64,000 nucleotides of DNA from Heyndrickxia vini (GTDB taxonomy: Bacteria > Bacillota > Bacilli > Bacillales > Bacillaceae_C): positions 1,766,653 to 1,830,652 of the forward strand of contig NZ_CP065425.1 in NCBI RefSeq assembly GCF_016772275.1, written 5' to 3'. Within the stretch, counting starts at the first letter, position 1. Each line of letters starts with the position of its first letter. Under the pieces are notes generated by a model. The model was not told where the DNA came from, ran no database searches, and saw nothing but the letters and a program-made list of their open reading frames with translations. The translations under genes were made by a program, and so were the position numbers. This document shows, in pieces, positions 1 to 8,734 of the stretch.

Positions 1-60
1 ACCAAAAGGTACAGCGGTAAAGGTAAATTCGGTAAATCAAGAAGATTCCAATTGGTTTAA
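1..60 (+). CDS. C-terminal end of a YqzK-like (DUF4227) protein, partial
   Basis: The first 60 bases read in frame 1 as 19 residues ending FQLV and a TAA stop, rich in Lys, Gly and Arg. It ends 38 bases before the xerD start. In B. subtilis the gene directly before xerD is yqzK, a short DUF4227 protein, so position suggests that identity. The fragment is too short to prove it; the assignment is inference from gene order. Confidence 0.45.
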   Translation, partial: TKRYSGKGKFGKSRRFQLV

Positions 61-98
61 CCGCCTATTATTGTTTTATTTAGATGGGGAGTAATAAA

Positions 99-992
99 AT
101 GCTTGATCGTTTAAGAGATTTTATACATTTTATGATAGTAGAAAAAGGATTATCTAAAAATACGGTTGTATCCTATGAAAGAGATTTAAAAAGTTATATA
201 AACTACATGCAAAAAGTGGAACAAATTGAAACATTAAACGGAATCACTCGTGTGCATATCGTCCACTTTTTAAATCATTTAAAACAACAAGGAAAGTCGG
301 CTAAAACACTTGCGCGCCATGTTGCATCTGTCAGATCATTTCACCAATTTCTTTTAAGAGAAAAAGCAACAGACAGTGATCCGTCCGTTCATATAGAAAC
401 CCCGCAAACGGAGAGAAATTTACCAAAGGTTTTAAGTTTATCAGAAGTCGAAGCCTTATTAGATGCTCCATCAGAAACAGGGGCATTGCCGTTAAGGGAC
501 AAGTCTATGTTAGAGTTATTATATGCAACAGGAATGCGCGTGAGTGAACTGATAAATCTTAATTTAGATGATCTTCATTTAACAATGGGGTTTGTAAGGT
601 GTCTAGGAAAAGGAAATAAAGAAAGAATCATTCCAATTGGTAAGACAGCTTCTACAATATTAGAAACCTATTTAAAAGATAGTAGACCAAAGCTTCGGTC
701 GAAACAATATCAAACGGAAGCCCTCTTTTTAAATCACCTTGGCAATCGCTTAACAAGGCAAGGTTTTTGGAAAATATTGAAAGGCTTAGCTAGAAAGGCG
801 AATATCCAAAAAGAGCTTACGCCACATACATTGCGCCATTCGTTTGCGACGCACTTGTTGGAAAATGGAGCTGATTTAAGAGCAGTACAAGAAATGCTTG
901 GACATGCAGATATATCTACGACACAAATATATACACACGTATCGAAAACAAGATTAAAAGATGTATATTCGAAACACCATCCCCGAGCATAA
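99..992 (+). CDS. xerD: Site-specific tyrosine recombinase XerD
   Basis: XerD works with XerC at the dif site to resolve chromosome dimers at cell division. The 297-residue protein has an N-terminal SAM-like core-binding domain (about residues 1-90) and a C-terminal catalytic domain. All tyrosine-recombinase active-site residues are visible: Arg147 (ATGMRVSEL), Lys171, His243 and Arg246 ([10 protein letters not shown]), His269 ([10 protein letters not shown]) and nucleophile Tyr278 (QIYTH). An ATG at 84 is in frame, but the GGGGAG ribosome site at 86-91 lies inside that extension and seven bases before the ATG at 99, so 99 is chosen. It sits before deoB as in B. subtilis, where it is also called ripX, and is followed by its own terminator. 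Confidence 0.96.
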   Translation: MLDRLRDFIHFMIVEKGLSKNTVVSYERDLKSYINYMQKVEQIETLNGITRVHIVHFLNHLKQQGKSAKTLARHVASVRSFHQFLLREKATDSDPSVHIETPQTERNLPKVLSLSEVEALLDAPSETGALPLRDKSMLELLYATGMRVSELINLNLDDLHLTMGFVRCLGKGNKERIIPIGKTASTILETYLKDSRPKLRSKQYQTEALFLNHLGNRLTRQGFWKILKGLARKANIQKELTPHTLRHSFATHLLENGADLRAVQEMLGHADISTTQIYTHVSKTRLKDVYSKHHPRA

Positions 993-1003
993 TAGATTGC
1001 GAG

Positions 1004-1031
1004 AACCACTATTTTTTTAGTGGTTTTTTCA
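1004..1031 (+). terminator. Rho-independent terminator after xerD
   Basis: A short stem AACCACT / AGTGGTT (1004-1010 and 1019-1025) is followed by a run of T. It lies 11 bases after the xerD stop and separates it from deoB. Confidence 0.8.
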
Positions 1032-1045
1032 ATTGAAGGATTTAG

Positions 1046-1075
1046 TTGTAGATTTGCTCATTCCTTTGGTAAAAT
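1046..1075 (+). promoter_or_regulatory. Candidate sigma-A promoter for deoB-punA-pdp
   Basis: TTGTAG (1046-1051) and TAAAAT (1070-1075) are separated by 18 bases, a reasonable vegetative promoter. It lies between the xerD terminator and deoB, leaving a leader of roughly 120 bases that contains a dyad. Called by eye only. Confidence 0.45.
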
Positions 1076-1084
1076 AGAGTTGTC

Positions 1085-1110
1085 AGACCTCTTACCTTGA
1101 AAAGTGGTCT
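1085..1110 (+). promoter_or_regulatory. Interrupted dyad upstream of deoB, possible operator
   Basis: AGACCTCTT at 1085-1093 and AAGTGGTCT at 1102-1110 form an inverted repeat with one central mismatch in each arm. It lies just after the candidate -10 box, where a repressor could block initiation. No regulator is identified; the operator role is inference. Confidence 0.35.
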
Positions 1111-1202
1111 ACTGAATCACTGGTTAACTTTTCGCATGGAGGGTAAGATATTTTTGTTAGAATGTAACCGTTTTAAATATTATTTGAAAGGAATGAATTG
1201 AG

Positions 1203-2390
1203 TTGAGTAATTATACATATAAGCGAGTTCATCTTATTGTAATGGACTCTGTAGGAATTGGTGAAGCACCGGATGCAGAAAAATTTAATGATTTAGGTTC
1301 GGATACATTCGGACATATTGCTGAAAAAATGAATGGACTTCATATGCCGAATATGGAGAAACTAGGTCTTTCTAATATTCGTGAGATTCAAGGGATTAAA
1401 AAAGCCGATAAACCACTTGCCTATTATACTAAAATGCAAGAAGCATCAAATGGGAAAGATACAATGACTGGCCACTGGGAAATTATGGGATTGAATATTT
1501 CTACCCCATTCCAGGTCTTTCCGAATGGCTTTCCAGATGAATTAATTTCTGAATTAGAGGAAAAATCCGGTCGTAAAATCATCGGAAATAAACCCGCCAG
1601 TGGGACAGAAATTTTAGACGAATTAGGAAAAGAACATATGGAAACAGGTGCACTAATTGTTTATACATCGGCAGACTCGGTATTACAAATCGCTGCTCAT
1701 GAAGAAGTAGTTCCACTAGAAGAACTTTATAAAATATGTGAGATTGCCAGAAAATTAACATTAGACCCTAAATATATGGTAGGTCGTATTATTGCTCGTC
1801 CATTTATTGGTGAGCCGGGCAAGTTCACGAGAACACCAAACCGTCACGATTACGCATTAAAGCCATTTGATCGTACTGTAATGAATGAATTGAAGGATAA
1901 TGAATATGATGTCATTGCTTTAGGAAAGATTTCTGACATTTATGATGGTGAAGGTGTAACAGAAGCAATACGTACAAAATCAAATATGGATGGAATGGAT
2001 AAATTTATTCAAACATTTGATAAGGAATTTACTGGATTAAGCTTTATAAATTTAGTTGATTTCGATGCATTATATGGGCACCGTCGTGATCCAATTGGAT
2101 ACGGCAAAGCATTAGAGGAATATGATGCTCGGTTACCTGAGGTTTTTGAAAAAATGTCTGATGATGATCTCCTTATTATTACGGCCGATCATGGGAACGA
2201 TCCTGTTCATCATGGGACTGATCATACGCGTGAATATGTCCCTTTATTAATTTATTCAAAACGTTTTAACGGTGGGACAGAACTACCACTGAGAAAGACA
2301 TTTGCAGATATAGGGGCAACGATAGCAGATAATTTCAATGTAAAGTTACCTGAATTTGGAACGAGTTTCTTAAAGGATATTAAAGAATAG
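1203..2390 (+). CDS. deoB: Phosphopentomutase
   Basis: Interconverts ribose-1-phosphate or deoxyribose-1-phosphate with the 5-phosphates, linking nucleoside phosphorolysis to the pentose phosphate pathway in the cytoplasm. The 395-residue protein belongs to the alkaline phosphatase superfamily with Mn-binding motifs: MDSVGIG near residue 15, the KDTMTGHWE segment carrying the phosphorylated threonine (probably Thr87), and the C-terminal TADHGNDP and HGTDHTREY metal-ligand clusters. Translation starts at a TTG preceded by GAAAGGAATG. punA follows 14 bases later and pdp overlaps punA, so the three form a nucleoside salvage operon. B. subtilis has the same order (drm-pupG) but not the adjacent pdp. 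Confidence 0.96.
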   Translation: MSNYTYKRVHLIVMDSVGIGEAPDAEKFNDLGSDTFGHIAEKMNGLHMPNMEKLGLSNIREIQGIKKADKPLAYYTKMQEASNGKDTMTGHWEIMGLNISTPFQVFPNGFPDELISELEEKSGRKIIGNKPASGTEILDELGKEHMETGALIVYTSADSVLQIAAHEEVVPLEELYKICEIARKLTLDPKYMVGRIIARPFIGEPGKFTRTPNRHDYALKPFDRTVMNELKDNEYDVIALGKISDIYDGEGVTEAIRTKSNMDGMDKFIQTFDKEFTGLSFINLVDFDALYGHRRDPIGYGKALEEYDARLPEVFEKMSDDDLLIITADHGNDPVHHGTDHTREYVPLLIYSKRFNGGTELPLRKTFADIGATIADNFNVKLPEFGTSFLKDIKE

Positions 2391-2404
2391 AGGGGGAAAA
2401 CCGG

Positions 2405-3235
2405 GTGGAATACAAATTAATTGAACAAGCGTCATTATTTTTAAAAGAAAAGTATAGCAAAAAACCAAAGATAGGTCTTATTTTAGGTTCTGGTCTTGGG
2501 GTACTCGCAGATGAAATTGAAAACCCGTTAAAAATTCAATATAAAGACATTCCTAATTTTCCGATTTCAACCGTTGAAGGGCATGCAGGTCAATTAGTAT
2601 TTGGAAAATTAAGCGGTAAAGATGTTGTTGCGATGCAAGGAAGATTCCATTATTACGAAGGATATTCATTTGATCAAGTAACATTTCCGGTTCGAGTCAT
2701 GAAAGAACTTGGTGTTGAAGTGTTAGTTGTGACCAATGCTGCAGGTGGTGTGAACAAGGATTACGAACCGGGGGATCTCATGATTATTTCTGATCATATT
2801 AATAATATGGGCAGTAACCCTCTTATCGGACCAAATGACTCAAGGTTTGGTGCGCGATTCCCTGATATGTCTGAGGCATATAATAAAGAATTACGTTCAC
2901 AAGCTAAAGAAATAGCAAGTCAACTTAACATTAAAATTCAAGAAGGAGTATATGTAGGAAATACAGGTCCAACCTATGAAACTCCGGCAGAGGTTCGGAT
3001 GATTCGGACATTAGGGGGAGATGCAGTAGGGATGTCGACGGTCCCTGAAGTTATTATCGCTAGACATGCTGGTTTAAAAGTTCTAGGAATATCCTGTATT
3101 TCCAATATGGCCTCTGGGATATTAGATCAGCCATTAACACATGATGAAGTCATAGAAACGACGGAAAAAGTCCGAGCGGATTTTCTTACATTTGTGAAAG
3201 AGATTGTCAAAAACATACAAGTTGGTGAAGAATAA
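2405..3235 (+). CDS. punA: Purine-nucleoside phosphorylase, trimeric type
   Basis: Splits inosine and guanosine (ribo- or deoxyribo-) with phosphate to base and pentose-1-phosphate, which DeoB then isomerises. The 276-residue length and the motifs LILGSGLG, the phosphate-site stretch [15 protein letters not shown] and the GMSTVPE segment match the low-molecular-mass PNP/MTAP family. The start is GTG at 2405 with a GAGGGGG ribosome site. The stop overlaps the pdp start by one base (TAATG), indicating translational coupling. Equivalent to B. subtilis PupG. Confidence 0.95.
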   Translation: MEYKLIEQASLFLKEKYSKKPKIGLILGSGLGVLADEIENPLKIQYKDIPNFPISTVEGHAGQLVFGKLSGKDVVAMQGRFHYYEGYSFDQVTFPVRVMKELGVEVLVVTNAAGGVNKDYEPGDLMIISDHINNMGSNPLIGPNDSRFGARFPDMSEAYNKELRSQAKEIASQLNIKIQEGVYVGNTGPTYETPAEVRMIRTLGGDAVGMSTVPEVIIARHAGLKVLGISCISNMASGILDQPLTHDEVIETTEKVRADFLTFVKEIVKNIQVGEE

Positions 3236-4542
3236 TGAGAATGGTCGATTTAATAGAAAAAAAACGAGATGGAAAAGAGCTTACATCCGAGGAAATTCAA
3301 TTTATTATAGAAGGTTACACGAATAATACGATACCGGATTATCAAATGAGTGCATTAACGATGGCTATTTATTTTCAAGGAATGAATGAACGTGAGCGAG
3401 CAGATTTAACGATGGCAATGGTTCATTCCGGAGATACCATTGATTTATCCGCGATTGAAGGGGTAAAAGTAGATAAACACTCCACCGGAGGTGTTGGCGA
3501 TACAACAACATTGGTTTTGGGACCTTTGGTAGCAGCTTTAGGAGTACCAGTAGCAAAAATGAGCGGTAGAGGCCTGGGACATACGGGCGGTACAATTGAT
3601 AAACTAGAAGCAGTTAAAGGATTTCACGTTGAAATCGAAAATGATGAATTTATTCGGCTTGTTAATGAAAATAAACTTGCCGTTATTGGTCAAAGTGGCA
3701 ATCTAACACCGGCAGATAAAAAATTATATGCACTAAGAGATGTAACCGGAACAGTAAATAGCATTCCATTAATCGCTAGTTCAATTATGAGCAAAAAAAT
3801 TGCAGCAGGTGCTGATGCCATTTGTTTAGACGTGAAAACCGGTGCTGGCGCATTTATGAAAACAATCGAGGATTCACGCGAGTTAGCTAAGGCGATGGTG
3901 AATATAGGGAATAATGTTGGTAGAAAAACGATGGCAGTTATCTCAGATATGAGCCAACCACTTGGTTATGCGATTGGAAATGCACTTGAAGTGAAAGAAG
4001 CGATTGATACATTGCGTGGGGAAGGGCCAGATGATTTAACTGAATTATGTTTAACACTTGGAAGTCATATGGTTTATCTTGCTGGAAAGGCAACGACTCT
4101 TGAAGAAGCACGTGAAAAACTTTTAGAAGTCATCTCGAATGGTAAAGCCCTTGAATCATTTAAAACATTTTTACAATCTCAAGGTGGGGATCCTGAGGTA
4201 GTTGATAATCCTTCGAAATTACCACAGGCAAAATATACATTTGATTTACCTTCACTAGAAGATGGATATATTTCTGAAATTATTGCAGACGAAATCGGCA
4301 CGGCAGCAATGATGTTAGGTGCGGGACGTGCAACGAAAGAATCAATCATTGATTTAGCGGTGGGAATTGTTCTTCATAAAAAAATTGGAGACGAAGTGAA
4401 AAAAGGTGAATCTTTACTAACAATATATTCTAATCAAGAAGAAATTGAAGATGTAAAACAAAAGCTGTATGACAATATTATAATGTCAAAACAAAAAGTT
4501 ACCGCTCCGATCTTGATTCATGAAGAGATTGGCAAGGATTAA
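3235..4542 (+). CDS. pdp: Pyrimidine-nucleoside phosphorylase
   Basis: Phosphorolyses uridine, thymidine and deoxyuridine to base plus pentose-1-phosphate. The 435 residues show the thymidine-phosphorylase family layout: an N-terminal helical domain ([18 protein letters not shown]), the phosphate-binding [12 protein letters not shown] loop, the [11 protein letters not shown] active-site motif and a C-terminal PYNP domain. The overlapping ATG at 3235 fits the family N-terminus. In B. subtilis pdp sits with dra and nupC. Here it closes the deoB-punA operon, so purine and pyrimidine nucleoside breakdown can be expressed together. A strong terminator follows. Confidence 0.95.
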   Translation: MRMVDLIEKKRDGKELTSEEIQFIIEGYTNNTIPDYQMSALTMAIYFQGMNERERADLTMAMVHSGDTIDLSAIEGVKVDKHSTGGVGDTTTLVLGPLVAALGVPVAKMSGRGLGHTGGTIDKLEAVKGFHVEIENDEFIRLVNENKLAVIGQSGNLTPADKKLYALRDVTGTVNSIPLIASSIMSKKIAAGADAICLDVKTGAGAFMKTIEDSRELAKAMVNIGNNVGRKTMAVISDMSQPLGYAIGNALEVKEAIDTLRGEGPDDLTELCLTLGSHMVYLAGKATTLEEAREKLLEVISNGKALESFKTFLQSQGGDPEVVDNPSKLPQAKYTFDLPSLEDGYISEIIADEIGTAAMMLGAGRATKESIIDLAVGIVLHKKIGDEVKKGESLLTIYSNQEEIEDVKQKLYDNIIMSKQKVTAPILIHEEIGKD

Positions 4543-4563
4543 TTTTTACTACTACTAAAATCG

Positions 4564-4605
4564 AAATGGGTCAGTTCATTTATGAACTGACCCATTTTTA
4601 TTTTT
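4564..4605 (+). terminator. Strong terminator after pdp
   Basis: Arms AAATGGGTCAGTTCAT (4564-4579) and ATGAACTGACCCATTT (4582-4597) are perfectly complementary over 16 bases and run into T-rich sequence. It ends the deoB-punA-pdp operon before dacF. Confidence 0.9.
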
Positions 4606-4609
4606 AACT

Positions 4610-4638
4610 GTATAAAAAAGCTAGAGATGGAAAAAATG
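4610..4638 (+). promoter_or_regulatory. Candidate sigma-F promoter of dacF
   Basis: GTATA at 4610-4614 and GGAAAAAATG at 4629-4638, with 14 bases between, resemble the sigma-F -35 and -10 elements. In B. subtilis dacF is a sigma-F gene, which supports the reading. The match is imperfect and called by eye. Confidence 0.4.
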
Positions 4639-4683
4639 GTGCTATGTATCTTGTTTAAAAAGAAAATCTTCGGAGGGGTCCAA

Positions 4684-5844
4684 ATGAAAAAAGGTATAAG
4701 TATTCTAGTTATTTATTTTTTAATGGCATCCATCATCACTTCTCAAGTGAAAGCTGCCGAAAAAACGACCGAATTAGCTTCGGATGCGAAATCAGCTATT
4801 TTAATTGAACGGGACACAGGCTCAGTTTTATATGATAAAAATAGTCATGAAAAGCTTCCACCCGCATCGATGACAAAAGTGATGACCATGATATTGATAA
4901 TGGAAGCCCTTGAGCAAAAAAAGATTACTTTAAATGAAAAAGTACGTACAAGTGAATTTGCTGCATCAATGGGAGGATCTCAAATATTCCTTGAACCGGG
5001 CGAAGAAATGACAGTTGAAGAAATGTTAAGAGGAATTTCGATTGGTTCAGCTAACGATGCATCTGTTGCTATGGCTGAAAAGATAGCTGGCAGTGAAGAA
5101 GAATTTGTAGAAATGATGAACAAAAAAGCAGCAGAACTAGGACTTAAAGATACAAAATTTCAAAATGCTACAGGACTTCCTGAAAAAGACCATTATAGCT
5201 CAGCTTATGACATGGCTTTAATGGCGAAAGACCTATTAAGACACGAAAATATTACAAATTTCACAGGTAAATATGAGTCCTATTTACGCGAAAATACGGA
5301 TAAAAAGTTTTGGCTGGTGAATACGAACAAACTTGTAAAATTTTATCCTGGGGTAGATGGTCTTAAAACAGGTTTTACAAATGAGGCGAAATTTTGCTTA
5401 ACAGCTACTGCCAAGAAAAACGGAATGCGCGTTATTGCCGTTGTATTTGGAGCACCTTCGACAAAGATTAGAAATGCTCAAGTAACTAAAATGCTAGATT
5501 ATGCTTTTGCTATGTATTCAACTCACCCGTTATTTAAAAAAGGTCAATCATTAGGGAATTTAAAGGTTAGTAAGGGAGATACAAAACAAATACAAGCTAT
5601 TACGAGTGAACCGATTTCTGTTTTAACTAAAAAGGGTGAAAAAATCGATCACCTTAAAAAATCGATAAAATTGAATGAAAAGTTAAAAGCACCAATCAAA
5701 AAAGGTGATCAAATAGGTACAATAACAGTGAAAAAAGACGGAAAAATCCTTGTTCAATCAAAACTTGTTGCAAATAAGGATGTAAAACAAGCCGGATGGT
5801 GGAAATTATTCAAACGTTCCTTTGGTATGTTTACTAAAAGCTAA
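4684..5844 (+). CDS. dacF: D-alanyl-D-alanine carboxypeptidase DacF
   Basis: A forespore penicillin-binding protein that trims terminal D-Ala from spore peptidoglycan stem peptides and so influences cortex cross-linking. The 386-residue protein has a signal peptide (hydrophobic stretch, cleavage likely after QVKAA), the SxxK catalytic motif ASMTK (Ser62, Lys65), the SxN motif SANDAS, the KTG motif LKTGFT, and a C-terminal PBP5-associated beta-rich domain (about residues 285-370). The ATG at 4684 has the ribosome site GGAGGGG and starts a normal signal peptide; the in-frame ATG at 4627 does not. It directly precedes spoIIAA, as in B. subtilis, where read-through adds late expression of the spoIIA genes. 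Confidence 0.95.
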   Translation: MKKGISILVIYFLMASIITSQVKAAEKTTELASDAKSAILIERDTGSVLYDKNSHEKLPPASMTKVMTMILIMEALEQKKITLNEKVRTSEFAASMGGSQIFLEPGEEMTVEEMLRGISIGSANDASVAMAEKIAGSEEEFVEMMNKKAAELGLKDTKFQNATGLPEKDHYSSAYDMALMAKDLLRHENITNFTGKYESYLRENTDKKFWLVNTNKLVKFYPGVDGLKTGFTNEAKFCLTATAKKNGMRVIAVVFGAPSTKIRNAQVTKMLDYAFAMYSTHPLFKKGQSLGNLKVSKGDTKQIQAITSEPISVLTKKGEKIDHLKKSIKLNEKLKAPIKKGDQIGTITVKKDGKILVQSKLVANKDVKQAGWWKLFKRSFGMFTKS

Positions 5845-5934
5845 TTAATCTAGAGAGGTAATCAAGGTAAATATCGCCTTTCTATAGTCGAACGAAGACT
5901 AATTATGACGATATTCTTCTAGTTTTGTCGGGAA

Positions 5935-5963
5935 GAAGGAGAATTACAATAAAAAATCGAATT
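5935..5963 (+). promoter_or_regulatory. Sigma-H promoter of the spoIIA operon
   Basis: GAAGGAGAA (5935-5943) and ATCGAAT (5956-5962) are spaced by 12 bases, fitting the sigma-H pattern RnAGGAwww-N11/12-RnnGAAT with one mismatch. It lies 34 bases before the spoIIAA start. In B. subtilis spoIIA is transcribed by sigma-H with Spo0A-P. Nearby TAGTCGAA and TTGTCGGG (about 5886 and 5925) resemble the 0A box TGTCGAA only partly. Confidence 0.7.
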
Positions 5964-5996
5964 GACTCATTATAAAGCTAAAAGGAGGCTTTGAAA

Positions 5997-6347
5997 TTGA
6001 GTCTATCGATTGATTTAGAAGTGAAAAAAGATGTACTTTGCATTCGTTTAAAAGGAGAATTAGACCATCATACAGCTGAAACATTAAGGGAAAATGTATC
6101 AGGAGCGATTGAAAAATTTCATATCCAACACCTTGTCTTAAATCTTGAGCAATTATCATTTATGGATAGCTCTGGTCTAGGAGTCATTCTAGGAAGATAT
6201 AAACAAATCAAACAAAAAAATGGCGAAATGGTCGTTTGTGCAATCTCACCAGCTGTAAAACGTCTTTTTGAGATGTCTGGACTATTTAAGATTATACGTT
6301 TAGATGAATCAGAACAGTTTGCACTGGAAAGATTGGGGGTTGCGTAA
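5997..6347 (+). CDS. spoIIAA: Anti-sigma-F factor antagonist SpoIIAA
   Basis: A STAS-domain protein of 116 residues. Its unphosphorylated form binds SpoIIAB and releases sigma-F in the forespore; SpoIIAB phosphorylates it and SpoIIE dephosphorylates it. The phosphorylated serine sits in FMDSSGLG (Ser58), the same position as in B. subtilis. Two in-frame TTG codons exist. The one at 5997 has GGAGG eight bases upstream, while the one at 5991 is only two bases from it, so 5997 is taken. This gives the family N-terminus MSLSID. First gene of spoIIAA-spoIIAB-sigF, three bases from spoIIAB. Confidence 0.97.
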   Translation: MSLSIDLEVKKDVLCIRLKGELDHHTAETLRENVSGAIEKFHIQHLVLNLEQLSFMDSSGLGVILGRYKQIKQKNGEMVVCAISPAVKRLFEMSGLFKIIRLDESEQFALERLGVA

Positions 6348-6350
6348 TAG

Positions 6351-6791
6351 ATGAGAAATGAAATGCAAATTCAATTCACAGCATTAAGTCAAAATGAGTC
6401 ATTTGCCAGAGTCACTGTGGCAGCATTTATTGCCCAATTGGATCCTACAATTGATGAACTAACTGAAATAAAAACAGTTGTCTCAGAAGCAGTAACAAAT
6501 TCTATTATTCATGGATATGAAGGGAATCCTGCGGGAATGGTCTATATTTCAGCAGCCATTGAAGATGGTGTGGTTGAATTGGTGATACGTGATGAGGGAA
6601 TTGGTATTCCTGATATTGAGGAAGCAAGACAACCTTTATTCACTACTAAGCCGGAATTGGAACGTTCAGGAATGGGATTTACCATTATGGAAAACTTTAT
6701 GGACGACATAGAAATAGAATCACAACCTAGAGTAGGCACCATTATTCGTTTAAAAAAGCATATGGCCTTCAAAAAAGCCTTATGTAATTAA
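6351..6791 (+). CDS. spoIIAB: Anti-sigma-F factor / serine kinase SpoIIAB
   Basis: A 146-residue GHKL-fold kinase that holds sigma-F inactive and phosphorylates SpoIIAA. ATP-site motifs are visible: N box [15 protein letters not shown]1 box RDEGIGIPD and G2 region [13 protein letters not shown]. It forms the partner-switching module with its neighbours, separated by 3 and 12 bases, and restricts sigma-F activity to the forespore. Length and motifs match the family fully. Confidence 0.97.
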   Translation: MRNEMQIQFTALSQNESFARVTVAAFIAQLDPTIDELTEIKTVVSEAVTNSIIHGYEGNPAGMVYISAAIEDGVVELVIRDEGIGIPDIEEARQPLFTTKPELERSGMGFTIMENFMDDIEIESQPRVGTIIRLKKHMAFKKALCN

Positions 6792-6803
6792 GGAGTCGTG
6801 CCT

Positions 6804-7562
6804 ATGGATGTGGAACTTAAGAAAGAGAAAACTCAAAGCTTTCTGAAGGATCATGAAGTAAAAGACTTAATTCAAAAAAGCCAGGATGGAGATCAAGTAG
6901 CGCGTGACCAACTCGTTGAAAAGAATATTCGACTCGTATGGTCAGTCGTGCAACGTTTTTTAAATCGTGGCTATGATCCTGATGATTTATTTCAAATAGG
7001 CTGCATTGGATTATTGAAATCTGTTGATAAATTTGATTTATCGTATGATGTTAAGTTTTCGACATATGCTGTTCCGATGATTATCGGAGAAATACAACGA
7101 TTTTTACGTGATGATGGAACAGTGAAGGTGAGCAGGTCATTAAAGGAAATTGGTAACCGTATCCGCAAAGCCAAAGATGAATTAACAAAAAGTTTTGGAA
7201 GAGTACCTACTGTAAACGAAATTGCTGATTTTCTTGAAATTTCGCCTGAAGATGTCATTATGGCACAAGAGGCTAGCAGAACCCCATCCTCAATTCATGA
7301 AACGGTCTACGAAAATGATGGAGATCCTATAACGTTATTGGATCAAATCGCTGATCAAAATGATCAGAAATGGTTCGACAAAATTGCTTTAAAGGAAGCC
7401 ATTAGAGGACTGGATGAACGGGAACGATTAATTGTTTATTTGCGGTACTATAAGGACCAAACACAATCCGAGGTTGCGGAACGATTAGGGATTTCGCAAG
7501 TACAGGTATCTAGATTAGAGAAAAAAATATTAGAGCAAATGAAAGATCGCATGGGTTCATAA
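6804..7562 (+). CDS. sigF: RNA polymerase sigma-F factor
   Basis: First forespore-specific sigma factor. The 252-residue sigma-70 family protein has region 2 (NIRLVWSVVQRFLNRGYDPDDLFQ and downstream -10 recognition), region 3 and region 4 with the helix-turn-helix TQSEVAERLGISQVQVSRLEKK. A GTG at 6798 is in frame, but AGGAG at 6791-6795 is eight bases from the ATG at 6804, which gives the known MDVE N-terminus. Last gene of the spoIIA operon. The terminator hairpin overlaps its stop codon. Confidence 0.97.
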   Translation: MDVELKKEKTQSFLKDHEVKDLIQKSQDGDQVARDQLVEKNIRLVWSVVQRFLNRGYDPDDLFQIGCIGLLKSVDKFDLSYDVKFSTYAVPMIIGEIQRFLRDDGTVKVSRSLKEIGNRIRKAKDELTKSFGRVPTVNEIADFLEISPEDVIMAQEASRTPSSIHETVYENDGDPITLLDQIADQNDQKWFDKIALKEAIRGLDERERLIVYLRYYKDQTQSEVAERLGISQVQVSRLEKKILEQMKDRMGS

Positions 7563-7577
7563 CCTATGCGATTTTTT
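7546..7577 (+). terminator. Terminator overlapping the sigF stop codon
   Basis: ATCGCATGGGTT (7546-7557) and AACCTATGCGAT (7561-7572) pair with one mismatch and lead into six T. The left arm is inside sigF codons and the stop lies at the start of the right arm. It separates spoIIA from spoVA. Confidence 0.8.
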
Positions 7578-7579
7578 CA

Positions 7580-7609
7580 TGAATGAAAATAATGTTTTTC
7601 CACATACTA
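7580..7609 (+). promoter_or_regulatory. Sigma-G promoter of the spoVA operon
   Basis: TGAATG (7580-7585), a 17-base spacer and CATACTA (7603-7609) match the sigma-G consensus (TGnATR, about 17-18, CATACTA) almost exactly. It begins three bases after the sigF terminator and about 40 bases before spoVAA. spoVA is a sigma-G operon in B. subtilis. Confidence 0.8.
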
Positions 7610-7647
7610 CTATGTATCAAACACAAACTATTTAGGGGTTGAAGGAA

Positions 7648-8271
7648 ATGGAAAGTTTGATTTATTTGCGTCTTCGTCATCGTGTAGAAGTGAGACCTGA
7701 TAGCATAATTAAACTTTCAGATATCGCACAGGTTATTGCACCGGAAAATGATCTGGCAGATTTAAATAACCTGCCCGTTTATCAAGTGACAAAAATAGAT
7801 AAGAGTTCCGCAGTAATCGATATTATGGAGGTAATCAATGTTATTACAAAAAATTATGGTGCAGTTGATATACAAACCGTTGGTCCCACTCAGACAATTA
7901 TTGAAATTATTTATAAGAAAAAAAACGTGTCAATTCCGTTTTTCATAGTGATCTGGATTCTCCTTTTTATAGGCTCTGCGTTGGCAATTATGAATTTTCA
8001 TGAAGATGTTAGCATGAGAATAGTCCATCAGAAAATTTACCGTATGATCACTGGAAATGAGGTATCAAAACCGTTAATCCTTCAAATTCCCTACTCAATC
8101 GGCCTAGGTTTGGGGATGATTATTTTCTTTAATCATATTTTTAAAAAACGCTTCAATGAAGAACCTAGTCCGTTGGAAGTAGAAATTTTTAATTATCAGC
8201 AGGATGTCGACAATTATGTCACTTTAAATGAAAACAAAGAAAGCATTAAGCGACTTGACGATGATAAATAG
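7648..8271 (+). CDS. spoVAA: Stage V sporulation protein AA
   Basis: Membrane protein of the SpoVA apparatus that moves dipicolinic acid (DPA) across the inner spore membrane. The 207 residues comprise a soluble N-terminal domain (about 1-95) and two membrane segments (near IPFFIVIWILLFIGSALAI and ILQIPYSIGLGLGMIIFF), then a hydrophilic tail containing the conserved EEPSPLEVE. The ATG at 7648, with AGGGG nine bases upstream, is preferred over the TTG at 7639, which abuts that site. Overlaps spoVAB by 11 bases. Confidence 0.93.
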   Translation: MESLIYLRLRHRVEVRPDSIIKLSDIAQVIAPENDLADLNNLPVYQVTKIDKSSAVIDIMEVINVITKNYGAVDIQTVGPTQTIIEIIYKKKNVSIPFFIVIWILLFIGSALAIMNFHEDVSMRIVHQKIYRMITGNEVSKPLILQIPYSIGLGLGMIIFFNHIFKKRFNEEPSPLEVEIFNYQQDVDNYVTLNENKESIKRLDDDK

Positions 8272-8680
8272 CATTCTTTTTTTCATTATTGGTCTTTCAG
8301 GCGGGTTAATCGTAGGCTGCGGCTTAGTAGCGTTTTTATCAGTACTTGGGATTATTCCAAGATTAGTACAAATATCAAAAACAGCAAAAATGGTGTATTT
8401 GTACGAATGGGCGTTCGTATTAGGTTCAATCTTAGGAGGCTGGGCTCAATTAAGGGATGTTACTTTCCATTTAACAGTTCTGTTACTTATTCCTATCGGA
8501 TTGGGGTGTGGTGTGTTTGTTGGAATGCTTGCTGCAGCTTTAACGGAAGTAATCAATGTGATTCCGATATTAACTAAGCGAATAGGAATTGATGGGCATT
8601 TAATTATCGCTTTAATGGCAATTGTTTTTGGGAAAGTATGTGGTTCATTATTTCATTGGATCTATTTCGTCGATCATTAA
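8261..8680 (+). CDS. spoVAB: Stage V sporulation protein AB
   Basis: A 139-residue integral membrane protein with four predicted hydrophobic helices (SILFFIIGLSGGLIVGC, an EWAFVLGSILGGW region, LTVLLLIPIGLGCGVFVGM, HLIIALMAIVFGKVCGSLF). It is a SpoVA component in the inner spore membrane. The ATG at 8261 gives the family N-terminus and overlaps the end of spoVAA, suggesting coupled translation; the in-frame ATG at 8228 would add an unrelated hydrophilic extension. In B. subtilis the next genes are spoVAC, spoVAD and spoVAEb. Here only 54 bases separate it from spoVAEA. Confidence 0.92.
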   Translation: MINSILFFIIGLSGGLIVGCGLVAFLSVLGIIPRLVQISKTAKMVYLYEWAFVLGSILGGWAQLRDVTFHLTVLLLIPIGLGCGVFVGMLAAALTEVINVIPILTKRIGIDGHLIIALMAIVFGKVCGSLFHWIYFVDH

Positions 8681-8734
8681 AAATATTTCACAATAATATC
8701 TATGTAAAAAACTTTAAATGGAAAGGATTTTCGT

